From Symsagittifera roscoffensis (lineage: Eukaryota > Xenacoelomorpha > Acoela > Convolutidae): a DNA stretch of 60,000 nucleotides. Shown here piece by piece: positions 11,001-21,639 of this stretch. Position 1 is the first letter of the stretch, and each line of letters opens with the position of its first letter. The notes below the pieces were generated by a model that ran no database searches, had not been told where the DNA came from, and saw only the letters and a list, made by a program, of their open reading frames with translations. Where the stretch lies: contig NC_087062.1 of assembly GCF_963678635.1 (NCBI RefSeq), forward strand, positions 13,066,670-13,126,669. Direction: 5' to 3'. Made by a program: the position numbers and the translations under genes.

Positions 11001-14000
11001 GTGTTTCCATTTCTAATGTTGCTCCAGTCAGGGTGCGGTCACTCTTCTTGGTTTTGTAACTGGTTGACTTTATTCCTGTCATGAGAATGGCTGGCACCAT
11101 CGCTACATCAGTCAGCATCCTGTCTGTGCCAGGTAACCGATCATCACCCTGTCCCAAATCCATAGCTTCCTCAACACGTTTTCTCTACGCAGAGTTGACA
11201 GCTTTCATCGAGATTTCGGAATCCACTTTCGTCTTTCCCGTCTTCCTCAATGTCACCTTGCTGCCCAGTTTCGTCTTCATTTCATTAATCTTGTCAATCA
11301 CCAATTATGATCGCATCGTTCCTTTCCGGGTTCTTGACAGATATACCACTTCTCCTTTGTCTTTTTGCGGCGTCATCTTGATAGGAGAGTTTGCCTCATT
11401 CTCGTCAGTGGCTGAGTCGAGCAGCAGCTCACTCAATATCCCTTCAGACTCGTCGAGCTTGTCAAGGACCTCCCGCATCAGTGGTCTGTTGAGACCTAGT
11501 TTCAAAATGGACTGGGTAACGTAGCTCTGAACTACTGTCCAGACCTCTTCCATAAAGGCGACTCTGTCCAATCCACATCCCGTCCTATTTTCATGGTCCC
11601 TGTGATAAATCTCCCTGTTTTCTTCGGGCAACGTTCCCAAGAAAGGTACTCTGGCAGCGCCTTCTATTCTTCTTCTCCTTGGTGATTCCATGAGGAGTCT
11701 TTGTTCTGTATCTTCATTGCTCGGAGAGCCGCTCTCCGGCAAACTCCGGTTTGTTTCCATATAGGTTGACGGAGGTTCCAGCGTGGAAGTGCCCTCGTCT
11801 GCTGCCTCAGTCGTCTCCAACGCATCTGCGCCGCTTTCAAAATCACCGAGGAAATTGAAGTCTAGACTGGACACTCCTCCTGTCGATGCCTTATTGTCTT
11901 CTTTCTCGGCCTGAGCGGGTTCCTGTTGCATAGGTTCCTCCGATCGACGGCATCCTCCCTGCCCATCATCTCCTTCTGGTTTCTCTTTCGAATTTGAGGG
12001 CCCTTGTGCTTCACTTCTTGCCCTTTCCGGAAATTTCGGTATGACTAGCCTGCCAGCTGACATATCTTCCTCTCCATATACTATTTTGACCTCCTCATAG
12101 CCAAAGCGTGCTAGCAAGGTTCTCGTCTCTAGCGTTCCTCCAACCGTTAACTCCGATTTCACACTCGTCAGGATCAGGGAGGACTCTGGTAATTCGGCTC
12201 TGCCTCTCATCCTCATAGGCGCTAGATCCAGTTTCGCCCATTCCTTGTCATATCCCCCAGGCTTCGGAGTCGCTGAGTTGCTTATCCGCCTTCTCGTTGC
12301 TTGATCCCTGTAAACAAATCGCGTATGCTGCAGCACTGCAGCATTTTTGCCCACAAAGCACGGATCCATCGTTTCCGAAAATTTCGCCATCCTCCTCTAA
12401 TTGGTCTCAAAGGCTCTCAACCTAGGAGTTTGCACTACGGAGACTGCTCTGAGTAACATCCTTCTTAACAGAGGGAATTCAGGGATTTCCTCTGGCAGCT
12501 TCGTGTAATCACCCCAACCTTTCATCTCTTCTCTCACCTTGTGGTATGCCGCAGTGAGCAGAGGATTTCTTGTGATCTCGCCATTTGTCTTGTCATAGGG
12601 CCTCAGATTTCAGATCTTTGGGAATACTTCAATGTGCCCCCTGTCTTTTTCCCCCATGCACTCGCGGAAGTGATAGTCGAAGTTGACAACGGTCATCTCT
12701 GGCTCTGATATTTTTGCAAACAACAGATCTTCGCTCATGAGTTGTCGCAATACGTGCTGCTCACACCAATTCAGCGCACTTCCATCGACTGCTGATATGA
12801 GGTTCAGGCGCAGCACCGACCTCCTGTATGCTTCCACCTTAACATCAGGGATCGCAAACGTGACTGCTAATCCATATATGACTGCCACGAACTCCGTTGC
12901 TCCTCTGATCAACGCTGAGGGATCGGTCCTCATAGCTAAGCTCAGATCAGTTGGCAGGGGCATGCCACCAACATGTCGTCGCACGTCTTCCTCCCTCTGG
13001 ATTGTTTCATCCTCTTCTATCCCAAAGCGATTCTGCTGCAGGAGTTACTGGATAAGAGTATGTCTCAAATCTCTTATCTTGTTCCAGGAATCCGTAGCTC
13101 GCTTCACGTCAAACTTCCTTACATTCTCTCTCATCTGCTCTAGATAGCGCGTCAAATTCAACAGCCCTTCCTGTTCCCAAGTTTCCATGCGTTATTGCAA
13201 TCAACGTTAGAATTCCATCTAATCGCGAATTTTGAATTCCCTCGGTGAGCTGTACAGCCGGTCCTTTCACAAAGTTTTCTGCTCCAAACGTCACGAACAA
13301 GGCTAGTAGTTCAACTGTCGATACTTCCACTACTGCTTGGAGGATTTTTTTCAATCAAATATCGAGAAAGTGTTGGATATATTTTCGCCAAGAAAGACGC
13401 GGTCCATCAGGCTCCTAGCCCTTCCAGCATGCCATCAGTCCGGTCAAAGCCTTCTTCCCCCTTTACATTCTGTGTCCAGAAAGTCTCCAGGGTCACTTGG
13501 CATACTCTATTTACGAACTCGGCTGATTTCTCTTGAGCATTTTTGGGCCAGGTTCACCTCCTTTACCAAGTAGGCCCGGATCTTCTTGATCATTACTGGG
13601 CCTTGCTCGAAAGCATCCGCACCCAAAGCTGCTATCCGAGGGATTAAGTACCCTCAGATCTTCGCTAAGTGCCCTCAGACTTAAAGCCACTGGTTAGCTT
13701 CTGGTTTCGTTCTCAGAACCATCGCCTCCAGATGAGCTCTGGTCTCTTTGGAGTTGTTTCTCCTCTCTCCTTCCTCTTTTACTTCCATTCCTCGGAACCA
13801 TAAATCGTTTGACATCGCTACGATTACTCGATGATCATCGTCAATTCCTGCCTTCAATCTAAGTTGTCGACTGAAGTTGGACAGTTCCGACCCCAGCACT
13901 TCGTCCAATACTAGCATGTGTAGTGAATGGTCCTTGAATCCTCTCATCGCATTCGAGATGTCCGACCACACCGCAGGTAATTCAGCTCTGAGTGGCCTCA

Positions 14001-14500
14001 GATTCTCCATCTCCGTCTCGCGATTTGGAGCATATATGATCACATCATATTTCCCTTCCGAGACCAAAGCCACAATCGCATTCACGAACTTCAGTCCATC
14101 CGGGAGATGTGCATATCCCGGAGACAGTGCAAACACGGCTCTCGGTGTTGTTTTAGTGAAGGCACCTTCTTTCAGGGTATCCTCCACTTCGCCCATTGAC
14201 TCGAGGATATCTTTTATAGCTGGCCATACAGCGGCTTTGGCTGTCTTAGGCTCTCTGAGTCTGCTCAGGAAACCTCTGCTGTGTAGATGGTCATTAAAGC
14301 CAGCGAATACAATTGTAATTGGGTTCATATCTGTCTGAGGTCCAGGTCGACCGCCGCCAACATTATCACATCAGGCCAAAACAGAGACTTGGAGGTATAT
14401 ACGAAGTCAGAACTCGCGACTATCATAATCTTGGCGTTCCTCATTTCTGCCTTGTCATATGCTGCAAAGAGGGTCTCGTCTTTCTTTATCGCCTTCAACC
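8070..14500 (-). pseudogene. Giant retroelement ORF, minus copy, degraded
   Basis: This is a full-length relative of the plus-strand ORF, broken into successive frames at 14328-13681, 13354-13109, 12984-12610, 12390-11305, 11163-10033, 10023-9685, 9669-9040, 9158-8301 and 8297-8070, which together follow the plus copy in order. It reaches further upstream than the plus copy in this window. Just before the start-like ATG at 14328, an overlapping frame reads a hydrophobic MIVASSDF..PDVIMLAAVDL segment. After the ATG comes VFAGFNDHLHSRG, and later GIDDDH. Together these resemble degenerate SGNH blocks I, III and V (inference). The middle holds an acidic, proline and serine rich hinge (about 11.7-12.0 kb). 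The C-terminus ends with THRNAVTTAIKR and CLHNNFCRIRE. It cannot make the full protein because of multiple frameshifts and stops. Confidence 0.75.
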
Positions 14501-14522
14501 CACCATATCTCTGAACATCACC

Positions 14523-14837
14523 TTATTGATTTACTTGTTTCGGGTACGCTCTTTCTTTCACATGGCCTGGGGGTGTTTTCACCTGCCTGAACATCTTGAC
14601 ATGTTGTCCAATTAGCGCCCTTGTCGTCAGGAATCTTCCAGATCTCTCTTCTCGATTTCCTTCGTCATGATTCAGTTTCACGTCTTGTAAAGGTCTTGCA
14701 TTCACTGGACTCATCGTATTGTTCGAGGGCAGCCCCTCTAAATCGGCAAAGCTCAAGGCAGTTGTAGAGTTGAAGTTTACGCCAGCAGCTATTAACCAGT
14801 CCACGCCTGTTATTGAGTACAGTCCGTTGACAGACAA
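14523..14837 (-). pseudogene. Retroelement spacer fragment between SGNH and giant ORF
   Basis: A 104-codon minus-strand frame containing YSITGVDWLIAAGVNF and a basic C-terminal part. It shares direction and base composition with the flanking element genes and lies between the SGNH hydrolase and the giant ORF. No domain is recognised. It may be a piece of the same polyprotein or a separate small ORF, and frame breaks on both sides prevent a decision. Confidence 0.35.
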
Positions 14838-15052
14838 TCTCGCTTCCTCATGGCATCTGCTGCAAAGCTCAACGTCTGAAGGTTCAGTTTCATCAGATCA
14901 TCCTTGTACATGTAACAGGGCGAAGATATGGGCCTCGCCCATATCAGAGAGCTCCTGTTTGGACGTCGCTCGTCTCGACTGGTACTCGTCGTCTCTGATC
15001 TACTATCCGATCTAGATTTGCTGGTCGTTTCCGCTGTCGGGTTGACAGGCCC

Positions 15053-15813
15053 TTATCTTCGTCTAGGATTGATGGTTCTTCTCAAGGGTGCTTCCCGCAA
15101 TCGATCTTGTACGTCCGTTCTTTGCCCTGGCTCGCTAGAACTTTGCGGCCTATAGGTCGTCACGACTGGGACCGTTCCCAAACGTGTTTCTAAATTAGGA
15201 GGCACAAAGGTTGAAATTGCCGGTCGATTCGAAGTTTCTTCCTTCTTCAGCATTCCCGTGTCAAAGAGTTCTACTCCCATTTCATCTAATCGCTCTTGGA
15301 AGACTCTGTTCAACCAGGCTTGTCCCTCGATGCTATCAAAATGGATGCCATCAGTAGACAGTCTGGCCTGATCCATAGCTCTCAGCTCATGCTCAATATC
15401 CATTAGAATCATCCGTCCAGCATTCCGACTCGCAAGATTCCTTAGAATGTTGTTCCACCTGATTACCCCTTCATCATGTCTTCTCCCCTGTTGCTGTCAA
15501 CCTCTTCGTGCTCATCGGTACAGTGCAGACCGCGCAGTTAAATCTCTGCCAGAGAGTAGTAAATAGGCACACTTCCTCATCTGAGCTTCTCGATATGTTG
15601 TTCGTCCCTACAAGGATCATTACGTTAGGGATTCTCCCTGGGTTCATCAGCTCCACCATCCAAAATAACTGGGCTATCGTTGCGCCCCCAAACGCCATCA
15701 CAGTAGTGATCCAGGAGGTCCTTAAATTTTGGAGCACTCTGACCATGCTGTCCCCCAGTATCAGATGTGATGTCCCAAGTGGCGGTTGCTGCATGTTTAC
15801 TAATGGGCTCCAA
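15053..15813 (-). pseudogene. SGNH/GDSL hydrolase of the retroelement, split by a frameshift
   Basis: Two adjoining minus-strand frames make one SGNH-fold hydrolase. The first (15794-15474) carries block I LILGDSMVRVL with the nucleophile serine, a block II glycine segment FGGATIAQLFW, and block III ILVGTNNISRS with the GxN(D/N) motif. The second (from about 15480 to 15053) carries RWNNILRNL and block V LSTDGIHFDSIEGQAWLN with the catalytic D-x-x-H. All four family residues (S, G, N, H) are visible. Only a roughly one-base shift near 15480 breaks the frame. After block V comes a low-complexity S/T/R/P tail with many arginines. SGNH enzymes act on esters, for example acyl or acetyl groups, but the substrate here is unknown. 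Such domains are known in some retroelement ORFs. Here it sits downstream of the integrase and upstream of the giant ORF. Confidence 0.7.
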
Positions 15814-15947
15814 GTCGATCGATTGAAGCAGGCTCTCGGATCCGTATCGTCATTCCGTTATTCATGGTCGCTAATCCCTTCTAAGTCTTACCCCCACTCC
15901 CCGGACAAAAATATTCATCGACGTCCCCGTCGATCGCATACCGGAAA

Positions 15948-16722
15948 TCAAGTCGAGATTGGAAGCCGTATGAGTAGTCGCCCTTCTTGGGCAGCCCAGG
16001 AAGGATCCTCTCGTTCGGTTTTCATGTATTTCATGCTTTCACGATCTACATCTTGAATTGTGACACTGGGCTCCTTTGGGTCCGACGTCATTTCGTTCAG
16101 CCGATCCAAGACACGAAAATTCGTTAAGTCTTGTTTATATGACTGCTGTTGCTCGTCGTCGAATGCTACCTCGGGCTTGCACCGGTCATCGACCCACTCC
16201 TCGTCGTGATCATCGACTATGTCAATGTCCTGTGACACAGTTATTTCTTCTAGACCCACTACTTCTTCCACTATCTTCTTCAGATCTGTCCTGTCCACTA
16301 CGAAGTCGTCACCGTAAGGGTTATAATTTTTCCTGGATCTTGTCCTGTCGTTCTGTCGAGTCTTGCCAGTCATCCTCTGAGTAGGGTAAGGTTTCTTCAT
16401 CCGCTTCAATCACCTCGTTTGGATCCAGGTCCAGTGGTGGACTTGTTCCTTCCTCTACGACCTCTTTTCCATCGTTCTTTTCCCTGGTGCCCTTCGCGTT
16501 GACCTCACAAGCAGGGTCCATCATCAGATAATCCCCTTCTTCCATGTCTGCAGGTATACACCAGTCTTCTTTCGATGGGTTGTGTAGCTTAATGTTCTCG
16601 TAATGAGCGGCTCGGCCAGTACTCAGTCTGTAAAAGCGTCCCTCTTGGTGCCTTGAAAGGTCCCCTCCATTTTTAGGAGCTTTTTCGTTCCTTTCGGTGG
16701 TATAACGTTCTGGAATACCCAT
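15948..16722 (-). pseudogene. Acidic linker downstream of integrase (pol C-terminal extension)
   Basis: Two overlapping minus-strand frames, 16722-16321 and 16409-15948. The first begins just inside the integrase reading and contains GRFYRLSTGRAAHYENI, typical of the chromodomain-like or GPF-type tail behind gypsy integrases. It then becomes strongly acidic. The second continues with RKNYNPYGDDFVVDR and another acidic stretch (VDDHDEEWVDD). The frame switch near 16330-16400 is probably a mutation. No catalytic motif is seen. Confidence 0.5.
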
Positions 16723-17426
16723 ACGTAGTCCCCTACCGAGTAAGATTTTGCACCAGCTGCTTTCTTGTCGAATCTTTTCCTCTGTCTTGCCTGTGCCTGC
16801 TGAGTATTTCGTCTACACAAGTCGTTCAACTTTTGCTGACGTCTAATCACATCCCTCACATAGACCTGTGCAGACGTTTTCTTACCCTCATACTCTGGGT
16901 AGAACAAAGTCAGGGGCAAAGATTTCTCGTGTCCGGTTAGCATCATGTGTGGACTAATTCCGGTGGTGGAATGTGGCGTGCTGTTATAAGCTCCCATCAC
17001 TTGTGGAAGGTATCTGTCCCAATCGGTCATGTACCTGGAAAAATATAACCTGAGCATCAATACTAACGTTCGATTGTGCCTCTCTGATAAGCCATTCGTC
17101 TGGGGATGGTATGTCGTGGAGTGAGCTTGAGCAACCTGTGACCATCTCATACGCTCTTTCGTGAGTTCCGCGACAAAAGCTGTTCTATTATCCGATTGAA
17201 GTGTCATCGGACAACCATGTCTCGCTATCCACGTATTGATCAGGTGATCGCACGTTTCTTCCGCTGAGGCAGTTATGCAAGGCACGGCCTTTGCATACTT
17301 CGTGAAGTGATCTGTCATGAAGTGATCTATCAACGTCGGTTTGTATTTTTGGTCGAAAGTTACGTCATCCGGACAACAGGCCGACAGGAACAGCCTTCGA
17401 ACTGAAAAAAGGCTAAAATTTTGCAA
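16623..17426 (-). pseudogene. Ty3/gypsy-type integrase core, 5' truncated
   Basis: The frame carries the retroviral integrase catalytic core (rve). FTKYAKAVP follows the position where the first catalytic Asp would lie. The second Asp is in LQSDNRTAF and the catalytic Glu in YHPQTNGLSERHNRTL, followed by PQVMGAYNSTPHSTTGISPH and a basic RKRFDKKA.SYSVGDYVWVF tail typical of gypsy elements. True homology seems to start near 17363. The first codons (17364-17426) are dispersed repeat DNA that is duplicated at 18477. The zinc-binding HHCC domain, the first catalytic Asp and all of RT/RNase H are missing, so the copy cannot be active. Confidence 0.8.
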
Positions 17427-17610
17427 GTAAGCTTAGAACTAACTTGGAAACGTCTCGGAAACGAATGTTTTGAGATTTGGCGGAAAAAACCACTAGTTCT
17501 GACATAGTTTCATTTTCATTTCTCAACATACTATGGAAATTTTTTTATCGAAGTATAACGAAAAATAGGGTCAAAATTTCATTAAAAATGGATTAGTCAA
17601 CAAAGGAGAA
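17364..17610 (+). repeat. Dispersed repeat A, copy 1
   Basis: Homologous in the same orientation to 18477-18720. Shared features are CCGGACAA(C/A)AGGCCGAC(A/G)GGA near the start and ATC(G/T)AAGTATAACGAAAA-like sequence before GGTCAAAATT near the end. The copy fuses onto the truncated integrase, marking the deletion breakpoint. Confidence 0.5.
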
Positions 17611-18040
17611 AATGAATTCTGCGCCATTCCCCGGCACATTCCCTTAGGGCTCACCGGCACCTTCCGACGTACGGATAAACAGCGCTTAAGTTTTTTTGCT
17701 GATATCTTAAAGAAAAGAAGGTAGAAATATTCTGGAAGTTGAATTTATCTTATTAATCTTGTTAGAAAGAAAAAGGGACACTCCAATTGAAACGATTTGG
17801 CAACTGAAGTCTCCGGTTGTGAAACGCAGCCACGATAAGAATCTCAGTCGTGAAAGCAATTGGAACCCGTAGCCCTCAAATAGACCGGAGAATCAGCTGG
17901 ATAGCTCGAGACTATGAAAAACGAGTAGAATTAAGGTAACTGACGTCAGCCAATTGTCAATAGGGACTTTTCTATGCTTCGTCCCTGTGTAATTTCTCGG
18001 CGAAGATTACATACACAATTGTATGGCGCTCCTAAGTCGG
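17610..18040 (-). repeat. Putative 5' LTR of the minus element
   Basis: Direct-repeat partner of 6420-7333. Conserved blocks include TTAAGGTAACTGACG (about 17932-17946), the CAATAGGGACTTTTCTA segment (about 17956-17972) and AATATTCTGGAA (about 17726). No clear tRNA primer-binding site was found next to it, as expected if the 5' internal region has been deleted. Confidence 0.5.
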
Positions 18041-18476
18041 CCTGCTTAAGGTAATGGACCATCACTGTCGGCAAATGTTTTAGCGACGAACCCTCTGCTA
18101 TGCCTGAAGTAGAGGCCTTATTGTCCGTTCTTGCAGAACACAGAAGGTTCGGACCTTCCGACTGGTACAGTTTAGCTGTTTAACCGAGTTAAGATGGTGC
18201 CAGTCGATCATATACTGATATTGTCTTGTTTTTGGAGTTAAACAGTATTTTTGAAAATTTCTAATTTTGCGTGTTTTGTTGCACCAAATCAACCAATGCT
18301 GACATTCCAATAATTGGTTCCAAAAGTCACTTTCAGTTTGCACTCTAGTCTTTTTTGCGCTCTTGTTCTTTAGGGTATCAGTTTTTTGGGTGATGCCCAT
18401 CCCCAGAACCCTTCATAGTCTTTCAGACAAACGTTTGCCTGAATGACTGCCAGATGCGCGCCCATGAGCAAGCCAT

Positions 18477-19085
18477 CCGGGTGCCGGACAAAAGGCCGAC
18501 GGGACTTCAAATCGAATAGAAAAAAGGGACCGGGAAGCCAAATTATGTACGTAAAGTTAGAAAAAACTTACAAAGGTCGCGAAAACGACAATTTTTGTGA
18601 CGGTTGAGCTTTCGAGAATAAATAGCACTTGTTTCGACTTTTATTTTGTAACTTAATCTGGATTTTTTTTTCATCTAAGTATAACAGAAAAGAGGTCAAA
18701 ATTAAATTAAGGTTAAGAGTAAAACCATATATCCACGGGGGGAAGGACCAATACAAGTGCTGTACAGTTCATCCCGGCGAACAGCTGTTGTGGCCCTGTT
18801 TAAGAACTATACGCAAATTTTTTGGTTATTTGGGCCTGGTAATGTTGCTTCACCCTCAAGCAACGAGCACGGTTGTCTAAGCATAACACAAAGGAGGTCA
18901 AAATTAAAATAAGATTACGATTAGGACCATTTATCCACGGGGGAAAGGACCAACACAAGAGGTGTACAGCTCATCACGGCGAACCGCTGTTGTGCCCCTG
19001 TTTAAGAACTACATGCAATTTTTTGGTTGTTTTTCTGGGCTGGGTAATGTTGCTTCACCCTCAAGCAACGAGAACGGATGTTTAA
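18477..19085 (+). repeat. Dispersed repeat A plus two tandem copies of repeat B
   Basis: Repeat A copy 2 covers 18477-18720. Repeat B copies follow at about 18720-18875 and 18895-19080, sharing TATCCACGGGGG, AAGGACCAA.ACAAG, GGCGAAC.GCTGTTGTG, CCTGTTTAAGAACTA and AATGTTGCTTCACCCTCAAG. Further B copies lie at 29730-29885 and 30225-30320. Both tandem copies stay open in the same frame and encode related peptides with IHGGKDQ, a cysteine/histidine cluster and GxVMLLHPQAT. This could be the 3' end or a small ORF of a non-LTR element, or a SINE. Confidence 0.55.
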
Positions 19086-19241
19086 TTTAACGAAATAAAA
19101 CTACTCAAAATTTTAATTACTTGAAAAGTTGTGAAATCAATTGTCCATTGCGTGTTAAAAACAATGACTGGAGACTTATAATCGATTACAACAAAACCTG
19201 GAGAGCACGATCGGCACCTCCCCGGCCATAAAATTTGAAAG

Positions 19242-19813
19242 TTAACTCACACGTTCTTTCAAAACTAAAATCAAAATCTGAAAAAATTGAAATCCACTGA
19301 AATCCAAAGAAAAAACAAAAATATCATCAGCGTAGTCCAAGTCTGCTACATCCGTATCATCGAGAGCATTGTCATGTCTGCTGTCTTTAAGTTCGCAGAA
19401 GATGACCCAATTGATTACTAGTTTGAAAAGAAAGCGAGACAAGGTCGATCCCTTTAATACGGTGTTTATCTCCGAGAACTTTTGTGACAATGTATTAGCA
19501 GTAAGACTTAGCAGTAAGTTTCAGTATACATGATTTTCAAAAAAGCAAGATTTTTGTCGAATCATCAGATATTCTATATTCTATCTCTGTTTACCTTGTC
19601 GAAAGCCGCCCTGAACTCAATAAAAACGAACAATATAGTGCGGTTTAACTCGCTGCATTGTTCTAAAATCTGCCGGATAGCAAACATTTGATCATGCCAA
19701 CCACGACATTTAAAAGGGTTTTCCATTACCGCTTGTCGCGTAGCAGTATCGTAGTCTCTGTTTCTCGATTCCATATGGGGACAGTTTGCAAGGGTGTGTA
19801 CTTTTTTGTACAT
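19242..19813 (-). pseudogene. Decayed non-LTR reverse transcriptase fragment 1
   Basis: Minus-strand fragments read an RT palm domain. The frame at 19813-19574 has MFAIRQILEQC and FVFIEFRAAFDKVNRD, the motif A region with the Asp in F-x-AAFD. The frame at 19490-19242 has LKGSTLSRFLFKLVINWV (the QGxxLSPxLFNL motif) and DLDYADDIFVFS with the YADD catalytic pair. Frame breaks separate the parts, endonuclease and ORF1 are not seen, and it is surely dead. The motif wording resembles CR1/RTE-like LINEs, but the clade is not certain. Confidence 0.75.
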
Positions 19814-19889
19814 TCGCTAATCTATATATTCGTGCAAGTTGACCAACAGTTGACCTCAACTTTTGGTGCAACCCAATTTTAATCTCACT

Positions 19890-20950
19890 CCTTGTTTTCA
19901 TGGCTCGTAGTTTTTTGTTCAGTTATTTTTTACTTTTTAGCACAACCGTGTCATTCGGATTTTGTTTTGTTCTCAAAAATTCCTCACCCTAGTCATTTGT
20001 CAGCTTTGTTTCATTTTATTCTTTAATCACGACGCAAAAACCATTCGCTTATCAAAGGATATCGCTCTTAGTCCGCTGTTGGTGGTATTTGTCTCCGACA
20101 AAAAAGTGAAAGTCTTCTTGAAAGCGAACTTCAATACATTCGGTTCGGATTGGGTGTGTTAGAATTTTCAGGTTTTCTTGAGTGGCAGCAGCGGGTAGTT
20201 GACGCATAATGCCCTGCTTGAACGGCTATGACCGATGGCCATAACGCATGCGAATTGTTTTACTTTTGTTTCTTTACCTTGTTCAAGTCTTCTGCTGCCC
20301 TACCGCAGCCCTCTTTTGCCATACCTGTCGCATATTGCTTAACCTAAAAACTGTGAAACGCGTGGTCCAAAAAAACTCTTCAGAAGATCAGGACAAAATT
20401 GGATATCTTTGATTTGATATCTTGGCATAGCTTAAAACTGATTTCGATTGACAATTTTTCTAAGTACCAGCGCAGTGGAAAATACATTGTATTCATCGCA
20501 CTGCTAGCCACGAGAAATCACAACTTAAAAGGCACTCACAAGGAAAGTCCTGCAACGCAACTATCCACACTGTGAAGCAGGCTTGCCGTATTTTCTCTGT
20601 CTATCGGCAGCCTCCTGATTCGCGTCTGTCTTATGATAGGTCAGCGAAAAAGGGGTAACTGGTTCGAAAGAGTGAATTTTTTTTGGTTGCGTAGCTGATT
20701 GTCTAGTCTACAATTTCATTTGTAGATGCTGCTTTTCCTTTTTTGGTTCGCAGATTTGGCCGAAGAACTTTAAAAGAACGGAATCTTTTAGTTGGGTTAT
20801 TTTTGATAAAATTGATTTCAATCTGATCACGAAGTTCCTTGTATAGTTTCGACAGGCCGAAGAAAATCAAGAGTCGAGCCGTTTTTTGTTATTGGGAGAT
20901 TTTTTGGGTTCATCACTAGTTTTTTTTGTACTGTGATGCACGATCAGCTG
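19890..20950. other. Intergenic, no gene recognised
   Basis: AT-rich sequence between two decayed LINE fragments. No coding sequence with recognisable homology and no RNA gene was seen; it is probably further decayed repeat DNA. Confidence 0.5.
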
Positions 20951-20957
20951 TAATTTA

Positions 20958-21445
20958 TTATGAAACACGTCTTTTGACATTTTTAAACTTTTTAATGGAA
21001 TCTGTCGAGAGAGAAATACATGGTGTGCTTTTATGAAACGTTATGAATTCATCAAATTGTGGAGGCAGATTCACATCAGTGAATACATTCGCTTTGAATG
21101 ATTCATTTGGTCTAATATAATGGAATTTTTTGTTCGTCTTTTCCAATTTTCTGTCGACATGGCTGTTGCAGCTGATGTTTTTGTTTCGAAAAAAGCCTAG
21201 ATATTTTATTGTTTTCTCGAAAACCTCAAAATTCTCCAGCTGCAAACTTTCTTGGATTCTTTATCTGTCATTTTTCAAGACTCTGACGTCTAAGAGTATA
21301 CAGAGATTCTTTTGTATAAAAATGAGGAATTTCAGGTCGTCCATGAACAACAGGACATAAGAACTGCAGAACAAGTCGGGTAGATTGTTGATGAAAACGC
21401 AGAAAAAATCGGTCCGACGATTGATCCTTCGGGAACACCGCAGTT
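20958..21445 (-). pseudogene. Decayed non-LTR reverse transcriptase fragment 2
   Basis: Reading the minus strand from about 21445 gives GVPEGSIVGPIF (motif B). A shifted frame then reads INNLPDLF and LLFMDDLKFLI (a YxDD-like motif C with MDD), and the frame at 21245-20958 reads TIKYLGFF with a following R/K-rich thumb segment. The order matches a jockey-like or CR1-like RT. At least two frameshifts interrupt it. The upstream part of this RT is replaced by the inverted repeat at 21453-21630. Confidence 0.65.
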
Positions 21446-21452
21446 AATTGTG

Positions 21453-21630
21453 AGGACCTCCAATTTAAAAATTCCCAGCCTGACCTAGTCTTTTCTATTG
21501 ATGACGCGTTCTATCATTGCCTCGAGTGGACTTTTCCTTGCACCATTATCGTTCAATTCGATACAATGATAGAACGCGTCATGGATAGAAAAAACTAGGT
21601 CAGGCTGGGAATTTTTGAATTGGAGGTCCT
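21453..21630. repeat. Strong inverted repeat, 67-bp arms
   Basis: Arms 21453-21519 and 21564-21630 are reverse complements with four mismatches in 67 positions, separated by a 44-bp loop. Inner ends are CTATCATTG and CAATGATAG; outer ends AGGACCTCC and GGAGGTCCT. The left arm belongs to the decayed RT reading frame, so the right arm is an inverted duplicate of LINE sequence. Confidence 0.85.
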
Positions 21631-21639
21631 TGCAATTAC

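Larger units (their letters stand above)
6420..18040 (-). mobile_element. Internally deleted Ty3/gypsy-like LTR element with giant ORF
   Basis: Read on the minus strand, the unit starts with an LTR-like repeat (about 18040-17610). It continues with a 5'-truncated integrase (17363-16623), an acidic linker (16722-15948), an SGNH hydrolase (15813-15053), short fragments (14837-14330) and the giant-ORF pseudogene (14330-8070). It ends with a 3' tail (8069-7333) and a second LTR-like repeat (about 7333-6420). All coding remnants share one direction. Gag, protease, reverse transcriptase and RNase H are absent: only about 250 bp of unrelated dispersed repeat lies between the right LTR and the integrase, so the 5' half of pol was probably lost. 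Boundaries are approximate because no target-site duplication was found by eye. Confidence 0.55.

Noticed and set aside
1-14500. Giant ORF as a retroviral envelope glycoprotein
   Set aside because: It is in the env position, but no signal peptide, furin-like site or transmembrane anchor was seen and it is far too long.
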